14,908 nt of DNA from Spirochaeta sp. (GTDB lineage: Bacteria; Spirochaetota; Spirochaetia; Sphaerochaetales; Sphaerochaetaceae). The DNA lies in contig JAIMZO010000014.1 in the NCBI GenBank assembly GCA_020054965.1, forward strand, positions 1 to 14,908, in the 5' to 3' direction. How positions within the stretch are numbered: the stretch's first letter is position 1; every line of letters starts with the position of its first letter. A program made the position numbers and the translations under genes. Positions 1-7,395 of the stretch are shown piece after piece. The notes under the pieces are model-generated. The model saw nothing but the letters and a program-made list of their open reading frames with translations. It was not told the origin of the DNA and made no database searches.

Positions 1-69
1 CCGCTCGACTTGCATGCTTAAAACGCGCCGCCAGCGTTCGTTCTGAGCCAGGATCAAACTCTCCGTTAT
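1..69 (-). rRNA. rrs: 16S ribosomal RNA, 5' end only
   Basis: The minus strand carries the universal 16S start AGAGTTTGATCCTGGCTCAG, followed by AACGAACGCTGGCGGCGCG and TTTTAAGCATGCAAGTCGAG. The gene runs off the left edge, so only about the first 69 bases are present. The mature 5' end is estimated by aligning AGAGTTTGATC with nucleotide 8 of E. coli 16S, which puts base 1 near position 69. The TTTTAAGCATG variant fits spirochaetes such as Sphaerochaeta. The gene is driven by the strong promoter at 319-348 through a leader of about 245 bases. Confidence 0.97.
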
Positions 70-76
70 AGCATTT

Positions 77-94
77 CCGGGCCCGAGGGCCCGG
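77..94 (-). other. GC-rich hairpin just before mature 16S
   Basis: CCGGGCCC and GGGCCCGG are separated by two bases, giving an almost uninterrupted GC helix that ends about 8 bases upstream of the expected 16S 5' end. It has no U-tract and lies inside the rRNA leader, so it is more likely an rRNA processing or folding element than a terminator. Its role is inferred. Confidence 0.5.
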
Positions 95-131
95 CTTACT
101 TACTTATAAGTTTTCCCTGTAATTCTCGCAC

Positions 132-156
132 GAACGTAGCTTTTCAACTATCGTTC
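132..156 (-). other. Hairpin in the rRNA leader
   Basis: On the minus strand GAACG-A-TAG pairs with CTA-CGTTC around an 8-base loop, with one bulged A. It lies in the transcribed leader between the rRNA promoter and 16S. It could take part in antitermination or leader folding. I could not recognise a canonical boxA beside it. Confidence 0.3.
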
Positions 157-318
157 TCATTTCTTGTGAATTGACTGGGAAGCCCTAAAGCTTCCTAACC
201 CGCTTGATCAACGGCCGTAAACGGCAATCATCTCGCGGTATATCTTCTCTTCTCTTCTCTCATATGTCTGTCAAAAATCTGCTCGCTTACGACTTAACGT
301 CGTTTAGCGTGCTCCGAT

Positions 319-348
319 AACATAGCAAAAGACCTCTTACAGTGTCAA
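319..348 (-). promoter_or_regulatory. rRNA operon promoter (-35/extended -10)
   Basis: On the minus strand a perfect TTGACA (343-348) is followed, after 18 bases, by TATGTT (319-324). A TG dinucleotide one base upstream of the -10 makes it an extended -10. Transcription should start near 312 and run leftwards into 16S. This is the best-matching sigma-70-type promoter in the window, as expected for an rRNA operon. It starts only 29 bases after the stop codon of the HAD gene, with no terminator visible between them. The leader at 70-312 also contains a purine-rich repeat of GAGAA units at about 243-260. Confidence 0.85.
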
Positions 349-377
349 GCGTTCCATTCAAAGATTTTTCACAAAAC

Positions 378-1166
378 TTACTGCCGCTTGGCAAGCAGAG
401 CATCAACGATCTCGGCAAAGCCTTCTCCACCTTCATTTTCAGCGACAAATGTCGGTAAAAACTGCATCGTTTCAGCTCGTTTTTTTATATTCCCAACGCC
501 AAAACTCACGGGAAAACGGGAAAACATCACCTGATCATTAGGGGCATCCCCGCAGTAACAACCGGTATCAAGCATTTCCTGCTCATTGAGACCAAGCACC
601 TGGGTAAAAAAAGCTCTTGAGCCTTCGTATTTATCAAAAGAACCAAACCAAGCATTCACATGTATCGAACTGACGGCTGTACCAGCCCCCATGTCCCTAC
701 AGATCTCGACAATTTTCGCAATCCCATCTTCCGATAGAAACGGGGGTTCGCTACCATGATCAAAAGCCACGTCGAATAGTCGTGCGAATTGATCGCTGGA
801 CACCTTTGCTCCATCGACAGAGGAAAGCACCCGCTGGATCATCGCCTGTACGCGTTCCCGATACCCTTCCTGCACAATTGAAGGATGTACAAAATGGCGA
901 ATCGCGCCGTTCTCACGATAGAGGCAGACAGCCCCACTTTCGCTCAACACAGCCTCCACCGGCCATTGGCGGAGATACGTATCTCCCCAACCAGCTGAAC
1001 CACCAGTTACACAGATGGTCCGGATTCCCTCTTCCTCAAGTCGATACAAAGCCTCCAAGGCAGCCGGACGCAATTTCCCATTGGTAGTGATGGTGTCATC
1101 AACATCGGTCAGCAGGAATCTTATCTTTCTTGCTATCGTTTGTGAGAGGTTTTCTAAAGGTTGCAT
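378..1166 (-). CDS. HAD-superfamily phosphatase, Cof/MPGP-like
   Basis: A 262-residue haloacid-dehalogenase-fold phosphatase, probably cytoplasmic and Mg2+-dependent. All four HAD motifs are visible: DVDDT at 21-25 (Asp nucleophile and acid/base Asp), Thr54 in ICVTGGS, Lys179 in SFDKYEGS, and GDAPND at 206-211. The spacing between motifs II and III leaves room for a large C2-type cap, as in the Cof and mannosyl-3-phosphoglycerate/sucrose phosphatase branch. The C-terminal ENEGGEGFAE stretch also recalls that branch. The substrate cannot be told from sequence and is probably a sugar phosphate. The ATG lies two bases after the pgsA stop and has only a weak ribosome binding site, so translation is probably coupled to pgsA. 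It is the last gene of the carboxypeptidase-pgsA group, and I see no terminator after it. Confidence 0.85.
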   Translation of the reverse strand: MQPLENLSQTIARKIRFLLTDVDDTITTNGKLRPAALEALYRLEEEGIRTICVTGGSAGWGDTYLRQWPVEAVLSESGAVCLYRENGAIRHFVHPSIVQEGYRERVQAMIQRVLSSVDGAKVSSDQFARLFDVAFDHGSEPPFLSEDGIAKIVEICRDMGAGTAVSSIHVNAWFGSFDKYEGSRAFFTQVLGLNEQEMLDTGCYCGDAPNDQVMFSRFPVSFGVGNIKKRAETMQFLPTFVAENEGGEGFAEIVDALLAKRQ

Positions 1167-1168
1167 AC

Positions 1169-1765
1169 TCAGCGGCTCAGAGAAGAGAGGCTGCCATCAC
1201 GGATAATAGCCTTGATATAGGTAAGGAAGGACATCACAGCAGCCAATGCCGCCAATACAAAAACACCTGTGACTACAGGACCCATCTTCTGGACCAAGGA
1301 GGAGTCACCAACCCAGTTACCCAACGCAATGTAGAGGATGCCTAAAGCACCACTTATCGCATACAGTACTGCCTTGCTCTTCCCCCAGATATTTGCGGCG
1401 ACCGGCTTTCCTTTTCCCATCATCAACATCCTGACAAACAGAATGGAGAATTCACGCCACATAATCAGGATAAAGGTCCAAAGAGGCATGATGCCTGCTC
1501 CAGAGAGGCAGACAAAGTACGTCAGCCTACTGAACGTGTCAGCAAAGGGGTCCATCACCTTACCTAGGTCCGTCACTAAATTCTTGCTTCTTGCTATCTG
1601 GCCATCCAGGAGATCGGTCAGCTCAGTCAGAGCCCAAAGGACAAGCGTAAGTATGGATGCAGCATCCTGGAAGGAAGGTCCGAACCATGAGCCAAGATGA
1701 AATGCAATGAAGAACAACGGTGCCATAATCAGCCGTGACACAGTAAGCTTATTCGGAATATTCAT
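1169..1765 (-). CDS. pgsA: CDP-diacylglycerol--glycerol-3-phosphate 3-phosphatidyltransferase
   Basis: A 198-residue integral membrane enzyme of the CDP-alcohol phosphatidyltransferase family. The full signature is present: D51xxD54G55xxA58R59, then G68xxxD72xxxD76. These aspartates bind Mg2+ and the CDP group. Hydrophobic segments at about 10-30, 38-50, 82-105, 128-148 and 160-187 fit the usual multi-pass fold. The length and the N-terminal NIPNKLTVSR start match PgsA, which makes phosphatidylglycerophosphate for phosphatidylglycerol synthesis. Another CDP-alcohol transferase, such as one using inositol or an unusual head group, is less likely but not excluded. The ATG is preceded by AGAGG at a good distance, 12 bases after the carboxypeptidase stop, which suggests a shared transcript. 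Confidence 0.85.
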   Translation of the reverse strand: MNIPNKLTVSRLIMAPLFFIAFHLGSWFGPSFQDAASILTLVLWALTELTDLLDGQIARSKNLVTDLGKVMDPFADTFSRLTYFVCLSGAGIMPLWTFILIMWREFSILFVRMLMMGKGKPVAANIWGKSKAVLYAISGALGILYIALGNWVGDSSLVQKMGPVVTGVFVLAALAAVMSFLTYIKAIIRDGSLSSLSR

Positions 1766-1777
1766 ACGGACCTCTCA

Positions 1778-3274
1778 TTAGCCGAACAAGCGGCTGAATT
1801 TATCTTCAAGGTAGCTTGTGAACAAACTCGCGTCAAGACCTCTGTTGGTTACCTTCTCCAGCGTCTCAAGGCCGGTATTGACCGCCCCTCGTTCATAGAT
1901 TGAAGTTTTTAGATAATCACTGATGGCCATCAGATCTCCACTTTGCAATAAGGAAGAAACAGGCAGATCTTCTTTCACTTTCTCCCAAATCTGCGCTCCA
2001 TAAAGATTTCCCAGGACATAGGTTGGGAAATACCCGAAATCACCACTACTCCAATGGACATCCTGCAGCACCCCTTCCTTGATTGAGGCAGGAGTGAAAC
2101 CCAAGAGAGAACGGTGCTCAGCATTCCACGCTTCGGGAACCTCGTCAATGGAGACTTCCCCATTGATAATCATCTGTTCCAGCTGAAAACGAAGCATCAC
2201 ATGCAGGCTATAGCTGACCTCATCAGCATTAACCCTGATCGGTGTTCTCTCCACTTTGTTGATTGCACGGACAAACTGATCCAGGGAAACCCCTGCAGTC
2301 TGTGCAGGAAATAGTTCCTTGAACCGGGGATAGTAGTACTGCCAGAACTCAGGGCTCTTTGCAATCATGTTTTCCCAAAGCCTGCTCTGCGATTCATGCA
2401 TTCCAAGAGAAGCCCCAGAAGCCAAGCTGGTCCCCTTCAGGATTGAACTCGAGGCACCCATCTCATACAGAGCATGACCACCCTCATGAACTGTGGAACT
2501 GAAACTATCCATGACCGAAGGATCACTGTAGCGGGTGGTGATTCGGATATCATCAGAACCGATTGTAGTGGTAAATGGATGCACTGCGACGGCGCAACTC
2601 CCCCTCTGGAAGTCAAATTGCATTGCCTTCAACACCTCATTCGCAAATATCTGTTGCTGTTCAATTGGGTATGAACCATAGAGAAATCCAGCATCCACGG
2701 TCTTTGAGGCAAGCCGGTCCACCAGCGAGATCAAAGGAGCCTTAATCTCAGTAAAAAGCCTGGCGACCTGGTCGGTCCTCATCCCCTCCTCAAACTCCTG
2801 GAGCAATCCATCATAGAGACACCCTCCCTCCTGTTTGAGCAATGCAGCTTTTTCTCGAACCAATGCAACCATGGAAGCTAGATCACCAGAGAAGAGCGAC
2901 CAGGTACCTGCCTGACGGGCTGCAACCCAACTGTTATGTGCTCTTGCCCCTTGTTCAGATATGGAACGCACCAAGGAAGCAGGGAGCTTCTTCATCTTCT
3001 CGTACTCTCGTCTCCTGATTTTGATCAGCCCACGTTCCACATCCGATGCATCATGCATGCCCTCAAGATGTGCCAACACATCCCCCATTTCTGAGGAACT
3101 TGCCATGTCGTGCCGAAGATGGGCAAGATAACCCAGTTGTTCCGACCGCTCTTCCAATCCCAAGGGGGAGAGTGAAATTTCCTGGTCCCAGGATAGCGTT
3201 GCCTCCATATGATCTATCAATACAATCTGGTGATCGAGTTCGACCAAACGGTTATATGCTTCTCTTTGTGTCAT
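1778..3274 (-). CDS. Metallocarboxypeptidase, family M32 (Taq type)
   Basis: A 498-residue zinc carboxypeptidase of peptidase family M32, close to the roughly 500-residue size of the Thermus aquaticus enzyme. It removes C-terminal residues from peptides and is presumably cytoplasmic, since no signal peptide is seen. Family motifs appear in order: HPF (232-234), DIRIT, the zinc motif HEGGH (263-267, catalytic Glu264), HESQSRLWEN, IRVNADE and GYFPTY. I start at the ATG at 3274 (MTQREAYN) because GGAGG lies five bases before it. A GTG four codons further upstream (3286) would place that ribosome binding site inside the gene. A perfect inverted repeat lies just upstream. It leads a close-packed group with pgsA and a HAD phosphatase, with no obvious functional link. 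Confidence 0.93.
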   Translation of the reverse strand: MTQREAYNRLVELDHQIVLIDHMEATLSWDQEISLSPLGLEERSEQLGYLAHLRHDMASSSEMGDVLAHLEGMHDASDVERGLIKIRRREYEKMKKLPASLVRSISEQGARAHNSWVAARQAGTWSLFSGDLASMVALVREKAALLKQEGGCLYDGLLQEFEEGMRTDQVARLFTEIKAPLISLVDRLASKTVDAGFLYGSYPIEQQQIFANEVLKAMQFDFQRGSCAVAVHPFTTTIGSDDIRITTRYSDPSVMDSFSSTVHEGGHALYEMGASSSILKGTSLASGASLGMHESQSRLWENMIAKSPEFWQYYYPRFKELFPAQTAGVSLDQFVRAINKVERTPIRVNADEVSYSLHVMLRFQLEQMIINGEVSIDEVPEAWNAEHRSLLGFTPASIKEGVLQDVHWSSGDFGYFPTYVLGNLYGAQIWEKVKEDLPVSSLLQSGDLMAISDYLKTSIYERGAVNTGLETLEKVTNRGLDASLFTSYLEDKFSRLFG

Positions 3275-3294
3275 GGATACCTCCACCTGAAATC

Positions 3295-3318
3295 GAGAGC
3301 CGGATAACTCCGGCTCTC
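3295..3318. repeat. Perfect inverted repeat between thrS and the M32 gene
   Basis: GAGAGCCGGA and TCCGGCTCTC form a perfect 10-bp stem around a 4-base loop (GTTA on the minus strand). It starts 21 bases after the thrS stop and ends about 12 bases before the GGAGG of the carboxypeptidase. On the minus strand it is followed by GATTTCAGG, so a proper U-tract is missing. It may be a weak terminator, a transcript-stabilising 3' hairpin for thrS, or a translational control element for the next gene. Confidence 0.6.
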
Positions 3319-3339
3319 TGTGTTACATGCTCTTCTGTA

Positions 3340-5085
3340 CTACAGCTGTTCCTTGTTTTCAACCTTCTCTCTCACCATATCGATGAAAGCTTGGGTTGCA
3401 AGGCCGTTCTCCTGCTTACCGCTTCTCAGGCGTACAGAAACCTGGTCATTCTCCATCTCGCGCTCGCCAATGATCACCATGTACGGTATCTTCAGCTTCT
3501 GTGCGTTTCGGATTTTCGCATTCATCCTGTCATCCCCAAGGTCAGCAGAAACACGGAAACCTTCGCTTCGGAGTCTCTTCTCCAAACTCTTTGCATAGTC
3601 AAAGAAGGCTTCGCCTACAGGGATGACCTTGATCTGTTCAGGAGCAAGCCAGGGCGGGAAGGCCCCGGCATAGTGCTCGATAAGCACCCCGAAGAACCGC
3701 TCAATGGAACCAAGGAGAGCTCGATGGATCATGTACGGGCGCTTCTCAACACCATCCTTGTCCACAAAGGTCATGTCAAACCGTTCAGGTTCATTAAAAT
3801 CGAACTGAACTGTGGAAAGCTGCCACTCGCGTCCGATTGCATCCTTGATCTTCAGATCAATCTTCGGACCATAGAACGCGCCACCTCCCTCATCAATCTC
3901 GTACGCCAACCCTTCTGTCTCTATGGCTTTCCTGAGAGCCTCAGTTGCATCAGCCCAGCGCTGAGGGTCTCCGACAGCCTTCTCAGGCATCGTGGAAAGG
4001 TATGCATTGATCTCCATAAAACCAAAGGATTGCAACATATGCAACGAGAACCTGAGTACCTCCAGGATCTCGTCGTTCATCTGGTCTGGGGTGACAAACA
4101 GGTGTGCATCATCCTGGGTGAATCCACGTACACGCATGAGCCCATGCATTGCACCGGCCTTTTCATAGCGATACACGGTACCCAGCTCTGCCCATCTGAA
4201 AGGCAGATCACGATAGGAGTGCTTACTGTTCTTGTAAATCATGATATGGAACGGACAGTTCATCGGTTTCACATAGTAATCACTCTTGTCCATCTCCATG
4301 GGAGGGTACATCCCTTCCTTGTAGAAACCGAGGTGACCACTGGTCTCCCAAAGCCAGGAACGTCCAAGATGGGGGGTATATACCATCTCATACCCATTGG
4401 CATAGTGCTCCTTGCGCCAGAAATCCTCAATCGCCTGCCTGATACGGGCGCCCATTGGATGCCAGTAGACAAGACCTGGGCCTGCTTCCTCATGCAAGCT
4501 GAACAGATCAAGTTCCTTACCGAGCTTGCGGTGGTCCCGTTTCTCAACATCCTCAAGATGTTGCAGATAGAGACGCAGCTCCTTGGCATTTGACCAAGCC
4601 GTACCATAGATACGGGTCAGCATGGGATTGGTTTCCTTGCCTCTCCAATAAGCACCGGCGATGCTCATCAATTTAAAAGCATCACCCTTAAGCTCCTTGG
4701 TGGAATCCACATGGGGACCACGACAGAGATCGGTGAAACCACCTTGGGTGTAAAGGCTTACTTCCTCATCCTCGGGGATAGCCTCAAGCAATTCCAACTT
4801 GTATTTCTGTCCTGCAAAGCGCTGCTTTGCTTCATCCCGACTGACCACCGTCCTTACAAACGGCTTATCTTCCTTGATGATTGCGCGCATACGCTCTGAA
4901 ATCTCATCAAGGTCCTCAGTGACCAGCTGCCTGGGCAAGTCAAAATCATAATAGAATCCATTATCGATCGCAGGACCGATAGCGATCTGTGCATCAGGGA
5001 ACATCTCGAGCACTGCCTCGGCCATCACATGTGCCATTGAATGCCGTATCCTGGAGAGTTTCTCTCCTGCTTCTACCGTTGCCAT
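3340..5085 (-). CDS. thrS: Threonyl-tRNA synthetase lacking the TGS domain
   Basis: A 581-residue class II synthetase that charges tRNA-Thr. The protein begins directly in the N2 editing domain, where H15, H19, C121 and H125 match the E. coli editing-site residues H73, H77, C182 and H186. The shift of about 60 residues equals the missing N-terminal TGS domain. The catalytic core follows, with MNCPFH (zinc Cys), the motif 2 region RWAELGTVYRYE, DDAHLF (zinc His) and MIHRALLGSIERF (zinc His plus motif 3). The last 100 or so residues form the anticodon-binding domain. GAGGAG lies five bases before the ATG, and no upstream in-frame TGS coding is present because that space is the T-box leader. Expression is therefore expected to rise when uncharged tRNA-Thr accumulates. 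Confidence 0.97.
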   Translation of the reverse strand: MATVEAGEKLSRIRHSMAHVMAEAVLEMFPDAQIAIGPAIDNGFYYDFDLPRQLVTEDLDEISERMRAIIKEDKPFVRTVVSRDEAKQRFAGQKYKLELLEAIPEDEEVSLYTQGGFTDLCRGPHVDSTKELKGDAFKLMSIAGAYWRGKETNPMLTRIYGTAWSNAKELRLYLQHLEDVEKRDHRKLGKELDLFSLHEEAGPGLVYWHPMGARIRQAIEDFWRKEHYANGYEMVYTPHLGRSWLWETSGHLGFYKEGMYPPMEMDKSDYYVKPMNCPFHIMIYKNSKHSYRDLPFRWAELGTVYRYEKAGAMHGLMRVRGFTQDDAHLFVTPDQMNDEILEVLRFSLHMLQSFGFMEINAYLSTMPEKAVGDPQRWADATEALRKAIETEGLAYEIDEGGGAFYGPKIDLKIKDAIGREWQLSTVQFDFNEPERFDMTFVDKDGVEKRPYMIHRALLGSIERFFGVLIEHYAGAFPPWLAPEQIKVIPVGEAFFDYAKSLEKRLRSEGFRVSADLGDDRMNAKIRNAQKLKIPYMVIIGEREMENDQVSVRLRSGKQENGLATQAFIDMVREKVENKEQL

Positions 5086-5100
5086 ACTATCTCCTCACTT

Positions 5101-5407
5101 CTCATCATTACCAAAAAAAAGCCTTCATGCCCTCAACCCTACCGGGTGGCATGTTCCACTCCCGGCAAGGACGAAGACATGAAAGCTCTCATGTTCCGCG
5201 GTTCCACCTTGCTTCCCTTCCCGGTTTTCTCTCCAGGAAAGACTCTCATTGCACCTGTCTCGCCAGGTATGCGGCACAGCCTACTAGCAAACACGTTCGA
5301 CCTGCAGCTCAAAAGGGGTTTTCATCGGGCGCTATCCAGACCTCTCTCAACCAAGGAAGTCCTCTCTGTGGATCCGCTGCCGGCTACTCGTCTTTCTCAT
5401 CGCCTTG
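5101..5407 (-). promoter_or_regulatory. T-box riboswitch leader of thrS (tRNA-Thr sensing)
   Basis: The leader of about 300 bases has the standard T-box landmarks in order: GAGTAG in lower stem I, CAGAGAG, GGTTGAGAGAGG, a specifier region AAAACCCCTTTTGAGCTG, then GAACGTG with AGTAGG, and the T-box sequence AAGGTGGAACCGCGGAA at 5194-5210. The likely specifier is ACC (5317-5319), a Thr codon. The TGGA of the T-box would pair with UCCA of a tRNA whose discriminator base is U, as I recall for tRNA-Thr in Bacillus. Uncharged tRNA-Thr should stabilise the antiterminator and allow thrS transcription. The exact specifier register is inferred and fits the downstream gene. Confidence 0.95.
5113..5187 (-). 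terminator. T-box-controlled intrinsic terminator of thrS
   Basis: On the minus strand AGCTTTCATG (5178-5187) pairs with CATGAAGGCT (5121-5130, with one G-U pair), followed by eight T residues at 5113-5120. A second stem, CCGGG-A-GTGG with CCACCCGG, sits inside the loop. The 5' arm overlaps the region needed for the antiterminator, where GCAAGG before the T-box pairs with CCTTGC (5165-5170). The two structures are therefore mutually exclusive, as in classical T-box leaders. Confidence 0.9.
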
Positions 5408-5408
5408 T

Positions 5409-5442
5409 ACTATAGAATGCTCACATCGAAGCAATTAGTCAA
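5409..5442 (-). promoter_or_regulatory. Promoter of the T-box/thrS transcript
   Basis: On the minus strand TTGACT (5437-5442) is followed after 17 bases by CATTCT (5414-5419), and TATAGT overlaps just downstream (5409-5414). The -35 overlaps the TGA stop of the upstream sulfoxide reductase gene, so the operon boundary is compact. The start site should lie near 5402-5407, just before the T-box structure. The choice between the two -10 candidates is uncertain. Confidence 0.55.
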
Positions 5443-5918
5443 GTCCAAAGAGCCCCAGAAATGATCTTCGCAACACGCTCCAACAGAAGTTGGTCATCTT
5501 CAGAGAAACGACCTCTCTGGGCACTATCGATATCCAAGACACCAACCACATCACCACTACTGCTGACCAAGGGAACCACCAATTCACTCATGGAAGCACT
5601 GTCACAGGCAATATGGCCTGGGAAGGTGTGTACATCGTCCACCCTTACACTCTCCTTCGTACGCGCAGCCAATCCACATACTCCACGATCCAGGCTGATA
5701 TCAGTACAGGCAACTTTTCCTTGGAATGGACCGAGAACCAGGCCTTGACGATCTTCTCTCATCAGATAGAACCCTACCCAGTTGATATTCTCCAGCTGCT
5801 GGTTAAGCAATGCGGAAACATTACAGAGATGACAATATCGTCTTTCCGTACTCCCATCCCACCCGTCAGTTATTGCAGTAAGTTGTTCAAGGAATGAACT
5901 GTCTGTAGATACATGCAT
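5439..5918 (-). CDS. msrC: Free methionine-(R)-sulfoxide reductase (GAF-domain fRMsr)
   Basis: A 159-residue single GAF domain with the signature of free methionine-(R)-sulfoxide reductase, which reduces the R epimer of free methionine sulfoxide using thioredoxin-type electrons. WVGFYL, GPFQGKVAC, RGVCG and DVHTFPGHIACD are all present. The three functional cysteines are C71, C81 and C105. Their 10- and 24-residue spacing equals that of E. coli C84, C94 and C118, so the enzyme should be active and not merely a ligand-sensing GAF protein. The ATG is four bases after the upstream hydrogenase stop, with AAGGAG seven bases before it, so it is probably the last gene of the hydrogenase operon. An oxidative-damage repair enzyme there would make sense beside oxygen-sensitive proteins. 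That link is inferred. Confidence 0.92.
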   Translation of the reverse strand: MHVSTDSSFLEQLTAITDGWDGSTERRYCHLCNVSALLNQQLENINWVGFYLMREDRQGLVLGPFQGKVACTDISLDRGVCGLAARTKESVRVDDVHTFPGHIACDSASMSELVVPLVSSSGDVVGVLDIDSAQRGRFSEDDQLLLERVAKIISGALWT

Positions 5919-5922
5919 ACGA

Positions 5923-7395
5923 TTACTCCTTGGGCTTCAGTATGGCACGCATCGCTTCTACGGGGCTAGAGGCTTTATTGCCACCCCTGAGCCGTATTGC
6001 AACCGAAGGCTTTGCTACCACTCCTGGTCCGTTGATACACCCCCCTTCACAACACATGACCTCGACCAAGTCGGCACCCACCGGCCTTCTCTCCCAGGTT
6101 TTCATCACACGGACCATTTTCCTGTCTATCCCGTTTACCTGGAACAGCGATATCTCATCCCCTACAGCAGAGCGCTTGCTCACACAGGAAGCAACACCAC
6201 CGGAGAGGGCAAATTCCCTGCAATCCTCAAAGAGGGAGACATCTTCAAGATCAGTGGCATCCATCTCACGCACATCAATTCCCTTTGCAACAAATAAAGA
6301 GGCCAGTTCACTGAAGGTCAATACTCCATCAATAGTGCCAAGTGATGCAGCCTCATCCTTTTTCGCAAGGCAGGGACCGATAAAGACCACACTCGTTTCC
6401 TCACACCTCTCCTTGGCAAGAGCTGCCGCATATGCCATTGGAGACAGTGCAGAGGAACGACGGCTTCCAAGGAAGGGAAGATGCTTATCCACCAGGTTCA
6501 TATATGCTGGACAACAGCTCGTGGTCATAAATCCTGTTCCTTCCTTCTTCCTGGTTGCCAGCTCATCAGCCTCATGCAAGCATGTCTCATGGGCCCCTTC
6601 ACTGACCTCAATCACCGATCTGAATCCAGTGGCAAGCAGCGCATGTTTGATTTGGGCAAGTGTCCCTGGAAACTGTCCTTCGATCGCCGGGGCAATGATT
6701 GCCGTCATGTGGTCTTTGTTCTTGAGTTTTTTTGCTACTGTCATAATTGATGAACGCTCCACAATAGCCCCAAAGGGGCAGCTCATTGCACACTTTCCAC
6801 AGCTGATACATCTATCCCAATCAATTTCCACATAGCCATATTCATTCTTCTTCACTGCATCGACCGGACATGCCTGCTCACAAGGTACAGGAATATGCAC
6901 AACTGCATGGAAGGGGCATACCTCCATGCACTTTCCACAACGGATACACCTGCTCTCATCAATATGGGCCTTGCCACCAGAGAAAGTGATACAGTCCTTT
7001 GGGCAATTGGCAAGGCAGGGACGCGCAAAGCATCCACGGCAGGCATCACTGATCATGTACCGGTCGGGAGGACAGGAAGAGCAGGCAGTACTGATTGTCG
7101 TCAACAGGGGGGACAGGGGCTTGTCTTCCTCCATGATTTCCCTCACATAGGAGGAGAGGCTCTTCATCTCATCATCTTCCCTCTCTATATCAAAACCCAG
7201 GAACGCCATAATGCGGTAGCGGACCATTGCCCGCTCCTTGTAGATGCAACACCTGGTAGGGATACGTTGCTTTGGAATGAGTTGTATAGGAATCCTGTCC
7301 ACATTCTGGGTCAACGTATCCTGGAAGAATTGCTTGAGCACCTCAGTGTGTACCTGTCTCTTGATCGTCGTATATTGGTTATTCAATTCAAGCAT
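5923..7395 (-). CDS. [FeFe] hydrogenase, group B-like, multi-cluster
   Basis: A 490-residue iron-only hydrogenase. All three H-cluster motifs are complete: TSCCP (292-296), GPCLAKKDE (C342) and EVMCCEGGC (C449, C453). The tandem Cys of TSCCP keeps the proton-transfer Cys. Upstream lie ferredoxin-type cysteines for several [4Fe-4S] clusters: 119/122/127/131, 150/153/156/160 and 196/199/202/206, plus 172/176. The first 90 residues are an unusual extension holding a CC pair at 49-50 in RCCIYKERAMVRYR. GPC in place of the MPC of well-studied enzymes, and this layout, fit the group B branch of anaerobic bacteria (recalled from memory). It should reduce protons or oxidise H2 with ferredoxin; no NADH-binding subunit is encoded nearby. 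The ATG overlaps the upstream gene by 8 bases and has GGAGG six bases before it. Confidence 0.9.
   Translation of the reverse strand: MLELNNQYTTIKRQVHTEVLKQFFQDTLTQNVDRIPIQLIPKQRIPTRCCIYKERAMVRYRIMAFLGFDIEREDDEMKSLSSYVREIMEEDKPLSPLLTTISTACSSCPPDRYMISDACRGCFARPCLANCPKDCITFSGGKAHIDESRCIRCGKCMEVCPFHAVVHIPVPCEQACPVDAVKKNEYGYVEIDWDRCISCGKCAMSCPFGAIVERSSIMTVAKKLKNKDHMTAIIAPAIEGQFPGTLAQIKHALLATGFRSVIEVSEGAHETCLHEADELATRKKEGTGFMTTSCCPAYMNLVDKHLPFLGSRRSSALSPMAYAAALAKERCEETSVVFIGPCLAKKDEAASLGTIDGVLTFSELASLFVAKGIDVREMDATDLEDVSLFEDCREFALSGGVASCVSKRSAVGDEISLFQVNGIDRKMVRVMKTWERRPVGADLVEVMCCEGGCINGPGVVAKPSVAIRLRGGNKASSPVEAMRAILKPKE

Noticed and set aside
243..260. Purine-rich GAGAA repeats as a CRISPR or tandem-repeat locus
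   Set aside because: Only a few imperfect units of 5 bases, without spacers, inside the rRNA leader.
239..274. Second rRNA promoter from TTGACA at 269-274
   Set aside because: No acceptable -10 lies 16-18 bases downstream; GATATA is 24 bases away.
3046..4593. Long open frame on the plus strand opposite thrS and the 5' part of the M32 gene
   Set aside because: It lies antisense to two well-conserved genes, shows no recognisable domain, and has no good ribosome binding site. It is a by-product of codon use in thrS.
5923..7395. NADH-dependent or electron-bifurcating hydrogenase complex
   Set aside because: No NuoF-like flavin/NADH-binding subunit is encoded in the operon; only small [2Fe-2S] proteins are present.
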